This document shows positions 36,210 to 44,481 of a DNA stretch of 64,000 nt, one piece after another. The notes beneath the pieces were generated by a model. That model saw only the letters and a list, made by a program, of their open reading frames with translations, did no database searches and was not told where the DNA came from. The DNA is from Clostridiales bacterium 38-18 (lineage in GTDB: Bacteria > Bacillota > Clostridia > Peptostreptococcales > Acidaminobacteraceae), in assembly GCA_001897605.1 (NCBI GenBank), contig MKTL01000001.1, positions 620,001 through 684,000 on the forward strand. Direction: 5' to 3'. The translations under genes were made by a program, and so were the position numbers. The stretch's first letter is position 1. The number at the start of each line of letters is the position of its first letter.

Positions 36210-37202
36210 ATGAGAAATTTCTTGGATAAGATCAAATTAGGGAGACAGGCGACATTGTTTGATTCTTATTTATACATTTTAAAAGGTTTTTTAAGCATAT
36301 TGACAGGATATATCCTTTTTCACAATCACGAAATTATTGGAAAGGATATGATTTCTCTTTTGTTTGGTATGATGTTGACCTTGGAGCCAATTAACATCAT
36401 AGGCATAAAAAGTGGGTTAGATCAGATAAAGGCAAGTATACTGGGCGGTGTTGTAACCGCTATATTAGTCAGTTTATTTGGTGTAAATGCATTGACGATA
36501 CCAATGGGCGTAGCAGCAACCATGTATATTTCTCTTAAATTCAATTGGCGATTTGTTTCTCCGGTTGCAATTTTTACTGCAATCTATATGACTCAATATA
36601 TTCAGCTAGATCCCCTTGGTATACCGAGTATGATGATTACGCTAAGGTTGAGATTGCTTGCTTTGGGAAGTGGCATCGCAATTGCAATATTATATAATTA
36701 TCTTTTTTCAAAATTTTTCTATAACAATATGCTGAGAAAAAGATTGGTCTATATTGTTGAGAGCCTAAGAACCTACCTTAATACTTATATTTCTCATGAA
36801 AACGATGGCGAAATGACCTCTCTAAAAAAGGATATTACTGGGTTGTTTGGAGACATCGATTTGGTGATTGGTCAAATTGGAGACTATAATAAAATTGATA
36901 CTGAAAAGATTCCGTATGATCATTACCGCTGTGCATTACAAGAGCTGAGAGACTTCACGCATTATACGCTTGATGTAATCATGTATAGGATGCGCCATGA
37001 TAAAGGGGTTGCAGATTTGTCAATTCTAGAAACGTTAGTAAACCTACTCTCAGAAATACAGACGGTGGTTGAAACAAAAAAAAGTGATACTACAAAATTG
37101 AATGAAATTATCCAAAATGTCGAATCACTAGATTTATCGAATGAGAGCTATTTAAATGAATTAAGATTAACTTGTGTGAATGCTGCGAAGTGCTTTTTAT
37201 AA
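36210..37202 (+). CDS. FUSC/aromatic acid exporter-like membrane protein
   Basis: Protein of 330 residues. The first 170 residues hold about six hydrophobic segments (including LGGVVTAILVSLFGVNALTI near residue 77); the rest is a soluble, helix-rich tail. This half-membrane, half-cytoplasmic layout and the N-terminal sequence resemble the ArAE_1/FUSC family of putative aromatic acid exporters, but the similarity is loose. Its stop overlaps the convergent coiled-coil gene by six bases. The start at 36210 follows CAGAGGTGTAAAAGGTAG. Confidence 0.55.
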   Translation: MRNFLDKIKLGRQATLFDSYLYILKGFLSILTGYILFHNHEIIGKDMISLLFGMMLTLEPINIIGIKSGLDQIKASILGGVVTAILVSLFGVNALTIPMGVAATMYISLKFNWRFVSPVAIFTAIYMTQYIQLDPLGIPSMMITLRLRLLALGSGIAIAILYNYLFSKFFYNNMLRKRLVYIVESLRTYLNTYISHENDGEMTSLKKDITGLFGDIDLVIGQIGDYNKIDTEKIPYDHYRCALQELRDFTHYTLDVIMYRMRHDKGVADLSILETLVNLLSEIQTVVETKKSDTTKLNEIIQNVESLDLSNESYLNELRLTCVNAAKCFL

Positions 37203-38123
37203 CGATAAAAGCACTTCATTTCTTTTTTGAATAATTTCATCAATTTTAATCTGAGTCTCATCTCTAAGCTTTACAAGCTCGTGCAAAATAGCTTCTGCAC
37301 GTTCATGGTTTTCAGAAATGGTCTCATAAGCCCGATCGATTTCCTCCTGTATGGTCAAATCATTTAGAACATTGACAAAGAAGGTTTCGAAGGCCTTTGA
37401 GAGTGAACTAACCTGGATATCACTTAGGTTGAAATAATGCCTTAAATCTAACAGCTCTCGGCCTAATAGCATGGCTTTATGGCTAGAATCCTTAATGTAC
37501 TGGCTTGCACGATTAATACAATCCTCTTTGACTGAAACTGGGATTAAGCCGCCACCTAATTTGTCAAAAACGCCCCAGTTCATCGCGGGGATTAAATCCT
37601 CTCTGGCATTGGTTAAACTGGTGATTAGTTTTTTACATGCGACGATCGCTTCGTCTAACTCTTTTTGCTTTCCTTGGAAAAAACGGAGTTCACTTTCTAG
37701 AGAGTCTATTTGAGAAACACCTAATGATAAAGCCCATGCACGTTTAATGTTAAGCAAGGTTTCGTATTCCTGCTCAACGCTAACATTATTGGCAAGGTGA
37801 TCAGTGATGGATTTGATTTCGGCGCCAGCAAGTGCCATTTTTTCAATTAAAGAGTTGTATTTGTATTCCGCAATTTTCATCTCGCGGTATTCTTGATCAC
37901 GCATACTTTCATAATGCTCAGAGAAGAGCGTAACAAGTTGTTTTTCTGAAAGTTTTTCAATTCTTTTATAATCGTAGGTTTCCTTTTTTAGCTGTGACTG
38001 AAGACGGATTTCTTCTTGAGCCATTTGAGCTAATTCTTCAGCTATGTGCTTGCGTTTTGCTTTTAAATAATCCCTAAAAGCAACTTCCTTAGATAACTCG
38101 TCCAAACGACCAAATGATTCCAT
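37197..38123 (-). CDS. Hypothetical coiled-coil cytoplasmic protein
   Basis: Protein of 308 residues, soluble and highly charged, with long heptad-rich helices at about residues 1-115, 140-170 and 255-308. A compact middle part (170-235) contains MNWGVFDKLGGGLIPVSVKEDCINRA. I do not recognise the family. The ATG at 38123 follows AGGAGGCTGT, so it is clearly expressed. It is single, lies just upstream of and divergent from the prepilin peptidase, and overlaps the convergent FUSC-like gene. A scaffold or chaperone role could be guessed but is not supported. Confidence 0.55.
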   Translation of the reverse strand: MESFGRLDELSKEVAFRDYLKAKRKHIAEELAQMAQEEIRLQSQLKKETYDYKRIEKLSEKQLVTLFSEHYESMRDQEYREMKIAEYKYNSLIEKMALAGAEIKSITDHLANNVSVEQEYETLLNIKRAWALSLGVSQIDSLESELRFFQGKQKELDEAIVACKKLITSLTNAREDLIPAMNWGVFDKLGGGLIPVSVKEDCINRASQYIKDSSHKAMLLGRELLDLRHYFNLSDIQVSSLSKAFETFFVNVLNDLTIQEEIDRAYETISENHERAEAILHELVKLRDETQIKIDEIIQKRNEVLLSL

Positions 38124-38287
38124 ACAGCCTCCTACCGCTTGTATTACTATAAGCTATTATACCCAAAAGCTAGGCGAAAATTTATTAAAAAAGAATTAAT
38201 TCAAAAATCCTTTAAACCAGTTGTACCAGAGGTTTATTTAATGTAATCTTATATTACATTGAAAATATATATCGAAAGGATTTATTC

Positions 38288-39082
38288 ATGTGGCTAGACT
38301 ATTTTATTATATATGGCTTGGTGTTTGTTCTTGGTATTACAATAGGGTCATTCTTAAATGTGTGCATCTATAGGATTCCTGAAAAAATGAGCATTATCAA
38401 GCCAAGATCGAGATGTGGCTCTTGTGGACACACTTTGACAGCTTGGGAGTTAATCCCAATTTTTAGCTGGCTAATCCTAAAGGGAAAATGTCACAACTGT
38501 AATTCGACCATATCTGTGCGTTATCCTTTGGTAGAGCTACTTGAAGGGCTTATATTTTTGCTCGTATTTCATAAATTTGGCGTTTCGGTTTTAACATTAG
38601 TATTTTGGTTGTTTTTTGCCATAATGACAGCTGTGTTCTTTATTGATTTAGATCATAAAATTATTCCGAACAAGGTTGTCATCTTTGCCACAATAGTTGG
38701 GTTTATACCGGTTGGTCTTCACTATACTATGGGCTATGATTTCTATAGTGATGGTTTACTAGAGCCTTTAAAAAGTGCGCTAATTCCAAGTGGTGTCATG
38801 TTAATTATAGCGCTACTTTCGGTTGTTTTATTTAGAAAAGTTGGCATTGGCATGGGTGACGTAAAGGTCTATATACCAATAGGTCTTTTCATAGGCTGGC
38901 GGCTTTCACTCCTGAGTATATGGCTGGCATTCTTTCTAGGTGGTACTTTTGGCGTGCTGTGGATTGTCGTTTTCAGAAAAAGTAAAAACGCTTATATTCC
39001 CTTCGCGCCATTCATCGTAATTGGGACTTTAGTCTCGGTTCTTTTAGGAGAATCCATCTTGAAGTTTATTTTAGTTAGATAA
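38288..39082 (+). CDS. pilD: Prepilin peptidase / N-methyltransferase
   Basis: Bifunctional aspartic protease of 264 residues in the membrane that cleaves prepilin leaders and methylates the new N-terminus. The N-terminal methylase domain has GSFLNVCIYRIP near residue 20 and two CxxC pairs (CGSCGH and CHNC, residues 38-64) for zinc. The protease Asp residues lie in FIDLDHKIIPN near residue 118 and GMGDVK near residue 196. The ATG follows GAAAGGATTTATTC. It precedes the pilus operon but is separated by a promoter and riboswitch. It serves the pilins encoded from 43.5 kb. Confidence 0.93.
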   Translation: MWLDYFIIYGLVFVLGITIGSFLNVCIYRIPEKMSIIKPRSRCGSCGHTLTAWELIPIFSWLILKGKCHNCNSTISVRYPLVELLEGLIFLLVFHKFGVSVLTLVFWLFFAIMTAVFFIDLDHKIIPNKVVIFATIVGFIPVGLHYTMGYDFYSDGLLEPLKSALIPSGVMLIIALLSVVLFRKVGIGMGDVKVYIPIGLFIGWRLSLLSIWLAFFLGGTFGVLWIVVFRKSKNAYIPFAPFIVIGTLVSVLLGESILKFILVR

Positions 39083-39166
39083 AGAATGTCCCAATACCTT
39101 AAAATTAAATGCTTATATGTTGTGTAAAACTTGCATTAAAATAAGGTAAAAGACCTATATATGCCA

Positions 39167-39195
39167 TTTACATTATGTTAAATGTGCGTTATAAT
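39167..39195 (+). promoter_or_regulatory. Promoter of the type IV pilus operon
   Basis: TTTACA (39167-39172), exactly 17 bases, TATAAT (39190-39195). Start predicted near 39202, directly before the riboswitch aptamer. Confidence 0.8.
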
Positions 39196-39205
39196 TATTC
39201 TATTA

Positions 39206-39280
39206 TCTTGGCAAACTGCTTGAAAGAGTAGGACGCAAAGTTTGAAGTCTAAGGCACTAGCTATGACCGTTCAACTGCAG
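39206..39280 (+). promoter_or_regulatory. Class I cyclic-di-GMP (GEMM) riboswitch
   Basis: The element has the class I core in order: TTGGCAAACTGC, a GAAA tetraloop stem (CTTGAAAGAG), then AGGACGCAAAG, the tetraloop receptor, then the second stem closing with GCTATGACCGTTCAACTGC. Alignment by eye with the Vibrio Vc2 aptamer (GGGCAAACC... GGGACGCAAAGCC) is good. Its 3' end overlaps a terminator arm, so binding must influence termination. It controls the pilB operon beginning at 39482. The remainder of the 399-base gap shows only small hairpins. Confidence 0.9.
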
Positions 39281-39307
39281 TATTTTCTACTGCAGTTTTT
39301 TTATTTT
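39273..39307 (+). terminator. Terminator in the c-di-GMP riboswitch expression platform
   Basis: AACTGCAGTA / TACTGCAGTT stem with a five-base loop, then seven T, an A and more T. The 5' arm overlaps the aptamer's closing strand (CAACTGC), so ligand-stabilised closing of the aptamer could prevent the terminator (an ON switch). The direction is inferred, not shown. Confidence 0.85.
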
Positions 39308-39481
39308 TAACAATTGTTAATTATATTAACAAAGAGATTAGGCATGTATTATTATAAATGCTTTGTCAATGACAAAGCTGATAAGGGTATAAACAATTGG
39401 TAAAGGATAAGATATGCTGTTTTTGAAAGGCATTTCTAATCCTCATGCATACAAATAAATTACAAGATATGGGGAAATGAA

Positions 39482-41197
39482 ATGATTAGGCATAAAATGA
39501 GATTAGGAGATATACTTGTCGCAAACAACATCATAGGTGAAGACCAGCTCTTTAAAGCTCTTGATCTACAAAAGGGTTCTGGCCAAAAATTGGGTTCGAT
39601 ATTAATAACGCAAGGTTGGATCACTGAAGAGCAGTTATTTAGAGTTTTAGAGGAGCAGTTTCAAATTCCTTATATTGACATTAATAATGTGTACATCGAT
39701 AACAAAGTGCCTAAGCTGATAAGTGAATCATTGGCTCGAAAACATATGGCTATTCCTATCCGATTGGACAAAAATCGTTTAACGGTTGCAATGGCAGATC
39801 CATTGGATATGATTGCCAAAGATGATATTAGAATTATCACTGGAATGGAGCTAGACATTGTAATCAGTGCTCAGCAAGATATCAGTCGCGCCATTAATCG
39901 ATATTATGATGCCTCTGAACGTGCAGAGCGTGCAGTTGAAGAATATACCAATCAAACGGGCCTTTCAGATAATGAAACCGAAGAGGAGGATGCGGATGTC
40001 ATTAATTCTCCGATGGTGCGCTTGGTCAATACTATAATATCGCAAGCTGTAAGAAGTCGCGCGAGTGACATTCACATTGAGCCTTTTGAAAAACAGGTGA
40101 GAATTAGATATCGAGTTGATGGTGAGCTACGCGAGGTTATGACCCCTGCGAAATCAACACATTCGGCAATTGTTACTCGTATAAAAATAATGGGTAAGCT
40201 CAATATTTCTGAAAAGAGATTGCCTCAAGATGGTCGTGTAGAGACTATAATTGAAGGCTTACCAATAGATATGCGTATTTCCGTATTACCCACTGTATAT
40301 GGTGAAAAAATTGTAATCCGTTTACTCGACCGTTCAAGTCTTGTGGTCAGTAAGGATGAATTGGGTTTTAGTGAACATAATTTAGAGCTACTCAACAAAA
40401 TAATGAAAGTACCAGAAGGCATTATTCTGGTTACTGGACCAACAGGAAGTGGTAAAACCACGACGTTATACTCGCTTCTAAAAGAGCTGAATAAGGAAAC
40501 AAAAAACATTATAACCATTGAGGATCCAGTCGAATACCGTCTTGAAGGCATCAATCAGGTTCAAGTCAATGTTAAAGCAGGATTAACCTTTGCAAGTGGT
40601 TTGAGATCAATTTTAAGGCAGGATCCTGACATTGTTATGGTAGGAGAGATAAGAGATATTGAAACTGCCGAAATTGCAGTTAGAGCAGCTATTACAGGGC
40701 ATATTGTTTTGTCTACAATTCACACCAACGATACAACAAGCACGATTTCTCGTCTTGAGGATATGGGGATAGAAAACTATCTTGTAAGCTCGTCTGCGGT
40801 AGGGATAATCGCTCAAAGGTTGGTTAAGAAAGTATGTTTAAAGTGTAAGACAACCTATCAAGCGACAAATGAAGAACTGAGTATACTCGGTCTACCACAG
40901 GAAAACACAGTTGAACTCGTTAAAGGAGCTGGTTGTAACTCTTGCAACCACACAGGTTATTCAGGGCGAACGGCTATTCACGAAGTACTTGTTCTCGATA
41001 GAGAAATAAGAGGTATGATTACTACCGGTAAAACTACAGATGAAATCAAGCAGCGTGCCATTTTAAAGGGGATGACGACTTTAAATGAAACCTGTAAGTC
41101 GTTGGTTAAAAATGGTATTACCACAATAGATGAAATGTTAAGAATGACATTTAGTGTAGACGAAGATTCCAATGGTGTAAAAATCAGTGAAGAATAA
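39482..41197 (+). CDS. pilB: Type IV pilus extension ATPase PilB
   Basis: Cytoplasmic hexameric ATPase of 571 residues that powers pilin polymerisation. Residues 1-150 are a GSPII_E N-terminal domain (MRLGDILVANNIIGEDQL). The ATPase core has ASDIHIEPF near residue 197, Walker A GPTGSGKTTTL near residue 320, the Asp box, Walker B near residue 385 and a His box STIHTNDTTST. A tetracysteine zinc site (CLKC ... CNSC) lies near residues 450-485. The ATG follows GGGGAAATGAA. It is the first gene of the pil operon and directly subject to the riboswitch. Confidence 0.95.
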   Translation: MIRHKMRLGDILVANNIIGEDQLFKALDLQKGSGQKLGSILITQGWITEEQLFRVLEEQFQIPYIDINNVYIDNKVPKLISESLARKHMAIPIRLDKNRLTVAMADPLDMIAKDDIRIITGMELDIVISAQQDISRAINRYYDASERAERAVEEYTNQTGLSDNETEEEDADVINSPMVRLVNTIISQAVRSRASDIHIEPFEKQVRIRYRVDGELREVMTPAKSTHSAIVTRIKIMGKLNISEKRLPQDGRVETIIEGLPIDMRISVLPTVYGEKIVIRLLDRSSLVVSKDELGFSEHNLELLNKIMKVPEGIILVTGPTGSGKTTTLYSLLKELNKETKNIITIEDPVEYRLEGINQVQVNVKAGLTFASGLRSILRQDPDIVMVGEIRDIETAEIAVRAAITGHIVLSTIHTNDTTSTISRLEDMGIENYLVSSSAVGIIAQRLVKKVCLKCKTTYQATNEELSILGLPQENTVELVKGAGCNSCNHTGYSGRTAIHEVLVLDREIRGMITTGKTTDEIKQRAILKGMTTLNETCKSLVKNGITTIDEMLRMTFSVDEDSNGVKISEE

Positions 41198-41217
41198 AAC
41201 TTTTTCAGGGGGAGATC

Positions 41218-42276
41218 ATGGAAATCCTAGAGCTATTAAAAGTAGCAATTGATTCAGGCGCTTCGGATGTTCACATAACCGTCGCATCACCGCCAGTCAT
41301 GAGAGTTAACGGGAAATTAATTCGAATGAGTGAGCATAAGCTTTTACCTGATGAATCTCAAAAAATTATACGATCGATTATGACTGAAGAGCAAATTCTT
41401 GAATTTGAACGAAGGGGCGAGTTGGATTTTTCATACTCGTATCCAAGCTTAGGGAGATTCCGTGTGAATGTCTATAAGCAAAGAGGGAGTACAAGTATGG
41501 CGCTTCGTGTTGTAGCGTTGACGATTCCAACTATGGATGCATTGAGGTTACCAGAAATTCTTAAGGAGCTGGCGATAAAGCAAAGGGGCTTGATTTTGGT
41601 AACTGGTCCTACAGGTAGTGGTAAGTCAACGACGCTTGCTTCGATGCTCGATTTTATGAATCATCATAGAAACGATCATATTATGACCATTGAAGACCCC
41701 ATAGAATATCTACACAAGCACGATCTAAGTATAATCAATCAAAGAGAAATAGGACACGATTCACATAGCTTTGCAAATGCACTTAGGGCAGCTCTTAGAC
41801 AGGATCCAGATGTTATCTTAGTTGGTGAGATGCGAGATCTCGAAACCATTTCAACTGCAATCACGGCAGCAGAAACAGGTCACTTAGTATTATCAACACT
41901 GCATACGATAGGTGCTGCAAAAACTGTGGATAGAATTATAGACGTTTTTCCACCTCACCAGCAGCAACAGATTAGGGTTCAGCTGGCATCCGTTTTAGAG
42001 GCTGTCATTTCACAACAAATTCTACCGAAGTCTGATGGCTCTGGTAGAGTGGCTGCATTTGAGATTATGATTGCCAATACGGCTATACGAAATCTCATAA
42101 GAGAGGGTAAAACCCATCAGATGCAAACTGTTATACAAACAGGTTCTGGACAAGGAATGGTTACAATGGACGCTTCATTATTGGAGCTGTATAGAAAAAG
42201 AGTTATTGATCAGGCAACACTTCGCAAGTATTCAGTGGACACTGATGCAGTTATGAAGCAAATTGGATATTTGTAG
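41218..42276 (+). CDS. pilT: Type IV pilus retraction ATPase PilT (first copy)
   Basis: Retraction motor of 352 residues. It opens with LLKVAIDSGASDVHITVASPP, has Walker A GPTGSGKSTTL near residue 132, Walker B RQDPDVILVGEMRD near residue 198, HTIGAAKTVDRIIDVFPPHQQ near residue 228 and the retraction signature AIRNLIREGKTHQ near residue 290. It starts 20 bases after pilB with AGGGGGAGATC as binding site. A second, similar gene lies at 48.9 kb in the same operon. Confidence 0.93.
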   Translation: MEILELLKVAIDSGASDVHITVASPPVMRVNGKLIRMSEHKLLPDESQKIIRSIMTEEQILEFERRGELDFSYSYPSLGRFRVNVYKQRGSTSMALRVVALTIPTMDALRLPEILKELAIKQRGLILVTGPTGSGKSTTLASMLDFMNHHRNDHIMTIEDPIEYLHKHDLSIINQREIGHDSHSFANALRAALRQDPDVILVGEMRDLETISTAITAAETGHLVLSTLHTIGAAKTVDRIIDVFPPHQQQQIRVQLASVLEAVISQQILPKSDGSGRVAAFEIMIANTAIRNLIREGKTHQMQTVIQTGSGQGMVTMDASLLELYRKRVIDQATLRKYSVDTDAVMKQIGYL

Positions 42277-42293
42277 AAAGATGGGGGTGAAGT

Positions 42294-43514
42294 ATGGTCC
42301 AGGTATATAGATGCAAGGAAATTGATCTAAGAGGTCGAGTGGTTGAAACGGTATACCGTGGCGAAAGTAAAAACGAAATCGTCGGCTTGATAAGATCTAA
42401 GGGACACCGGCCAGTTTCTATAAATGTCGAGATTGAAAAGGGACAAGATATTTCCCAAATTGAATTGTTTCAAAAACGAGTTAAAGTCAATGACATAGCG
42501 ATTTTTTGTAAGCAGATGCACACGATGTTAAATGCAGGGATGCCACTTTTAACGTCCCTTGATGTCTTAGGCGCACAGACTGAAAACGTAAGACTCGCTA
42601 AAGCAATCAAGCAAATGGCGACACAGGTTCAAAAGGGAGATGTATTATCGGTTGCAATGAATCAGCACCATAAGATATTTCCAGAGCTACTTGTAAGTAT
42701 GGTTGAGGCTGGCGAATTAACGGGTAATTTGGACAATGTACTTTTAAAAATGTCAGAGCATTACACAAAAGAAAATAAGATAAATTCAAAGGTAAAAAGT
42801 GCCATGATGTATCCGATGATACTAAGTATCTTGGTAGTAGTGGTTGTCGTATTTATGTTGACTTTCGTTCTTCCAACCTTCGTGGGCATGTTTGAATCGC
42901 AAAATGTTCAGTTGCCTTTACCGACGCGGATATTACTTGGAATTAGTGGTGCACTTAGAACTTACTGGTATTTGTTTGCGGGTGGGTTGGCAATTTTGAT
43001 CGTTACTTTTAATCGACTGGGAAAATCAACTGAGGGCAGAAGGTTTATGGATCGTGTTAAGCTGAGGATTCCCGTCCTTAAAACTTCGATAGCCAAGATT
43101 GCGACCTCTAGATTTACTCGAACCCTTTCAACGCTCCTTGCAAGTGGTATTCCGATCATACAGGCACTTGAAACCTCAGCACAGGTTACGGGGAATCAAG
43201 TGGTGATCGATGGCATCGCAATTGTTTCGGAGGATATTAAAAAAGGGATTGTGCTAAGCACTTTGCTTAAAAAAGTCGGCGTTTTTCCACCTATGGTGAT
43301 TTCGATGGTCAGTATCGGAGAAGAGTCCGGTGCACTTGAAGAAATGCTTGGGAAGACAGCAGATTACTACGATGAAGAGCTTGATGCAGCCATCGCAAGG
43401 ATGATAGGTGTTCTAGAGCCTATGATGATCGTCGTCATGGCACTGATAATTGGTTTTATCGTTATCTCTATGATTCTGCCACTGTTCGATATGTATTCGA
43501 GCATACAGATGTAG
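42294..43514 (+). CDS. pilC: Type IV pilus inner-membrane platform protein PilC
   Basis: Membrane protein of 406 residues with two GSPII_F domains, each ending in membrane helices (residues 70-200 and 270-400). Signatures are DIAIFCKQMHTMLNAGMPLLTSL near residue 65, VSMVEAGELTGNLDNVL near residue 138, and the C-terminal copy VSMVSIGEESGALEEML near residue 340. It anchors the assembly ATPases PilB and PilT to the pilus base. The ATG follows GGGGGTGAAGT. Confidence 0.94.
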   Translation: MVQVYRCKEIDLRGRVVETVYRGESKNEIVGLIRSKGHRPVSINVEIEKGQDISQIELFQKRVKVNDIAIFCKQMHTMLNAGMPLLTSLDVLGAQTENVRLAKAIKQMATQVQKGDVLSVAMNQHHKIFPELLVSMVEAGELTGNLDNVLLKMSEHYTKENKINSKVKSAMMYPMILSILVVVVVVFMLTFVLPTFVGMFESQNVQLPLPTRILLGISGALRTYWYLFAGGLAILIVTFNRLGKSTEGRRFMDRVKLRIPVLKTSIAKIATSRFTRTLSTLLASGIPIIQALETSAQVTGNQVVIDGIAIVSEDIKKGIVLSTLLKKVGVFPPMVISMVSIGEESGALEEMLGKTADYYDEELDAAIARMIGVLEPMMIVVMALIIGFIVISMILPLFDMYSSIQM

Positions 43515-43567
43515 GATAATGTAAAATATAAATTATAACTTAGAGAAAAGTTAAGGAGGAAAAAAAC

Positions 43568-43945
43568 ATGATGAAAGCGTTAAAGAAAAAACGTGCAAAA
43601 GGCTTCACATTAATCGAGTTAATCGTAGTTATCGCTATTTTGGGGATTTTAGCTGCGATTGCAATTCCAAGGTTTGCGAACGTTACGACTGATGCAGTTA
43701 AAGCAACTCATAATGCTAACGTAGCAACACTCGAATCTGCGGCAAATTTGTATATTGCAAATGTTGGAACAACCGCAGCAAACGGAAAAACTGGTACAGA
43801 TATCGTCACAGCTGGTTTTCTAAAAGAACTACCAAAAATTCCCAAAGGTCTTGTTATTGGATCAACAACATATGATGGTACTACAACTTATTCTATAACA
43901 ATTGGTGCGAACGGAGCTGTTACTGTTACACCTGCAGCACAATAG
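43568..43945 (+). CDS. pilA: Major type IV pilin PilA
   Basis: Prepilin of 125 residues. The leader is 12 residues, basic, ending in KG; cleavage gives mature Phe1 with FTLIELIVVIAILGILAAIA, including Glu5, the standard type IVa N-terminus. The globular part is small (about 75 residues), Thr and Ala rich, with no cysteine pair. It has the strongest ribosome-binding site in the operon (AAGGAGGA), and a stable UUCG hairpin follows it, both consistent with the major pilin. The prepilin peptidase encoded at 38.3 kb should process it. Confidence 0.93.
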   Translation: MMKALKKKRAKGFTLIELIVVIAILGILAAIAIPRFANVTTDAVKATHNANVATLESAANLYIANVGTTAANGKTGTDIVTAGFLKELPKIPKGLVIGSTTYDGTTTYSITIGANGAVTVTPAAQ

Positions 43946-43949
43946 ATTT

Positions 43950-43965
43950 ACTGCCTTCGGGCAGT
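43950..43965 (+). repeat. UUCG hairpin directly after pilA
   Basis: ACTGCC-TTCG-GGCAGT, a six-pair stem with a UUCG tetraloop five bases after the pilA stop and no T-run. It may protect or define the 3' end of a processed pilA message or slow transcription into the minor-pilin genes. Confidence 0.6.
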
Positions 43966-43997
43966 ATACATAATTTGTTTATTGCTTGGAGGTAACA

Positions 43998-44468
43998 ATG
44001 CAATTTAAAAAAATAAACAAGTCAAATGAAAGAGGAGTTGCTTTAGTATGGGTTTTGGCATTGCTATCAATTATGACAGTATTTGTCTTGTCTATGACTT
44101 TTATCTCCAGACAAGATATCCTAGAAACCCACCTCCATGAAGAACGATTAAAAACATATTATATTGCCTTAGCTGGCGTAGACCTAGGCTACGCCTCGCT
44201 AATGGCGAATTACAGTGGTGAACCCTATATTAATCAGTTTTTAGACAATCCAAACAAATCGGTCACGGACACCATAGACATTATGTCTGGGGGAACAAAA
44301 CAAGGTGAGGCAGTAGTAACCTTGGATAGCGTGACAGTAGAATCTAAACGCTGGATACGAGTCCAAGCAGTTGGCACCTTAGTTGATGGCACACAATCGG
44401 TGACTTCCTCTTTGCGTATCAACCCAGATAACACAGAGCATACCATAAGAGAGGGATTTACACCTTAG
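43998..44468 (+). CDS. PilX-like minor pilin-associated protein
   Basis: Protein of 156 residues. The N-terminus NERGVALVWVLALLSIMTVFVL (read in two parts) is like the PilX_N segment: a short basic leader with an RG junction and a long helix without the usual Glu5. In other systems PilX/GspK-like subunits lack Glu5 and sit at the pilus tip or start assembly. The rest is a small soluble domain. The start is the ATG at 43998 behind TTGGAGGTAAC. Its place between the major pilin and two large modular pilins fits a priming or tip role. Confidence 0.7.
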   Translation: MQFKKINKSNERGVALVWVLALLSIMTVFVLSMTFISRQDILETHLHEERLKTYYIALAGVDLGYASLMANYSGEPYINQFLDNPNKSVTDTIDIMSGGTKQGEAVVTLDSVTVESKRWIRVQAVGTLVDGTQSVTSSLRINPDNTEHTIREGFTP

Positions 44469-44481
44469 AAAGGAGTCGGCT

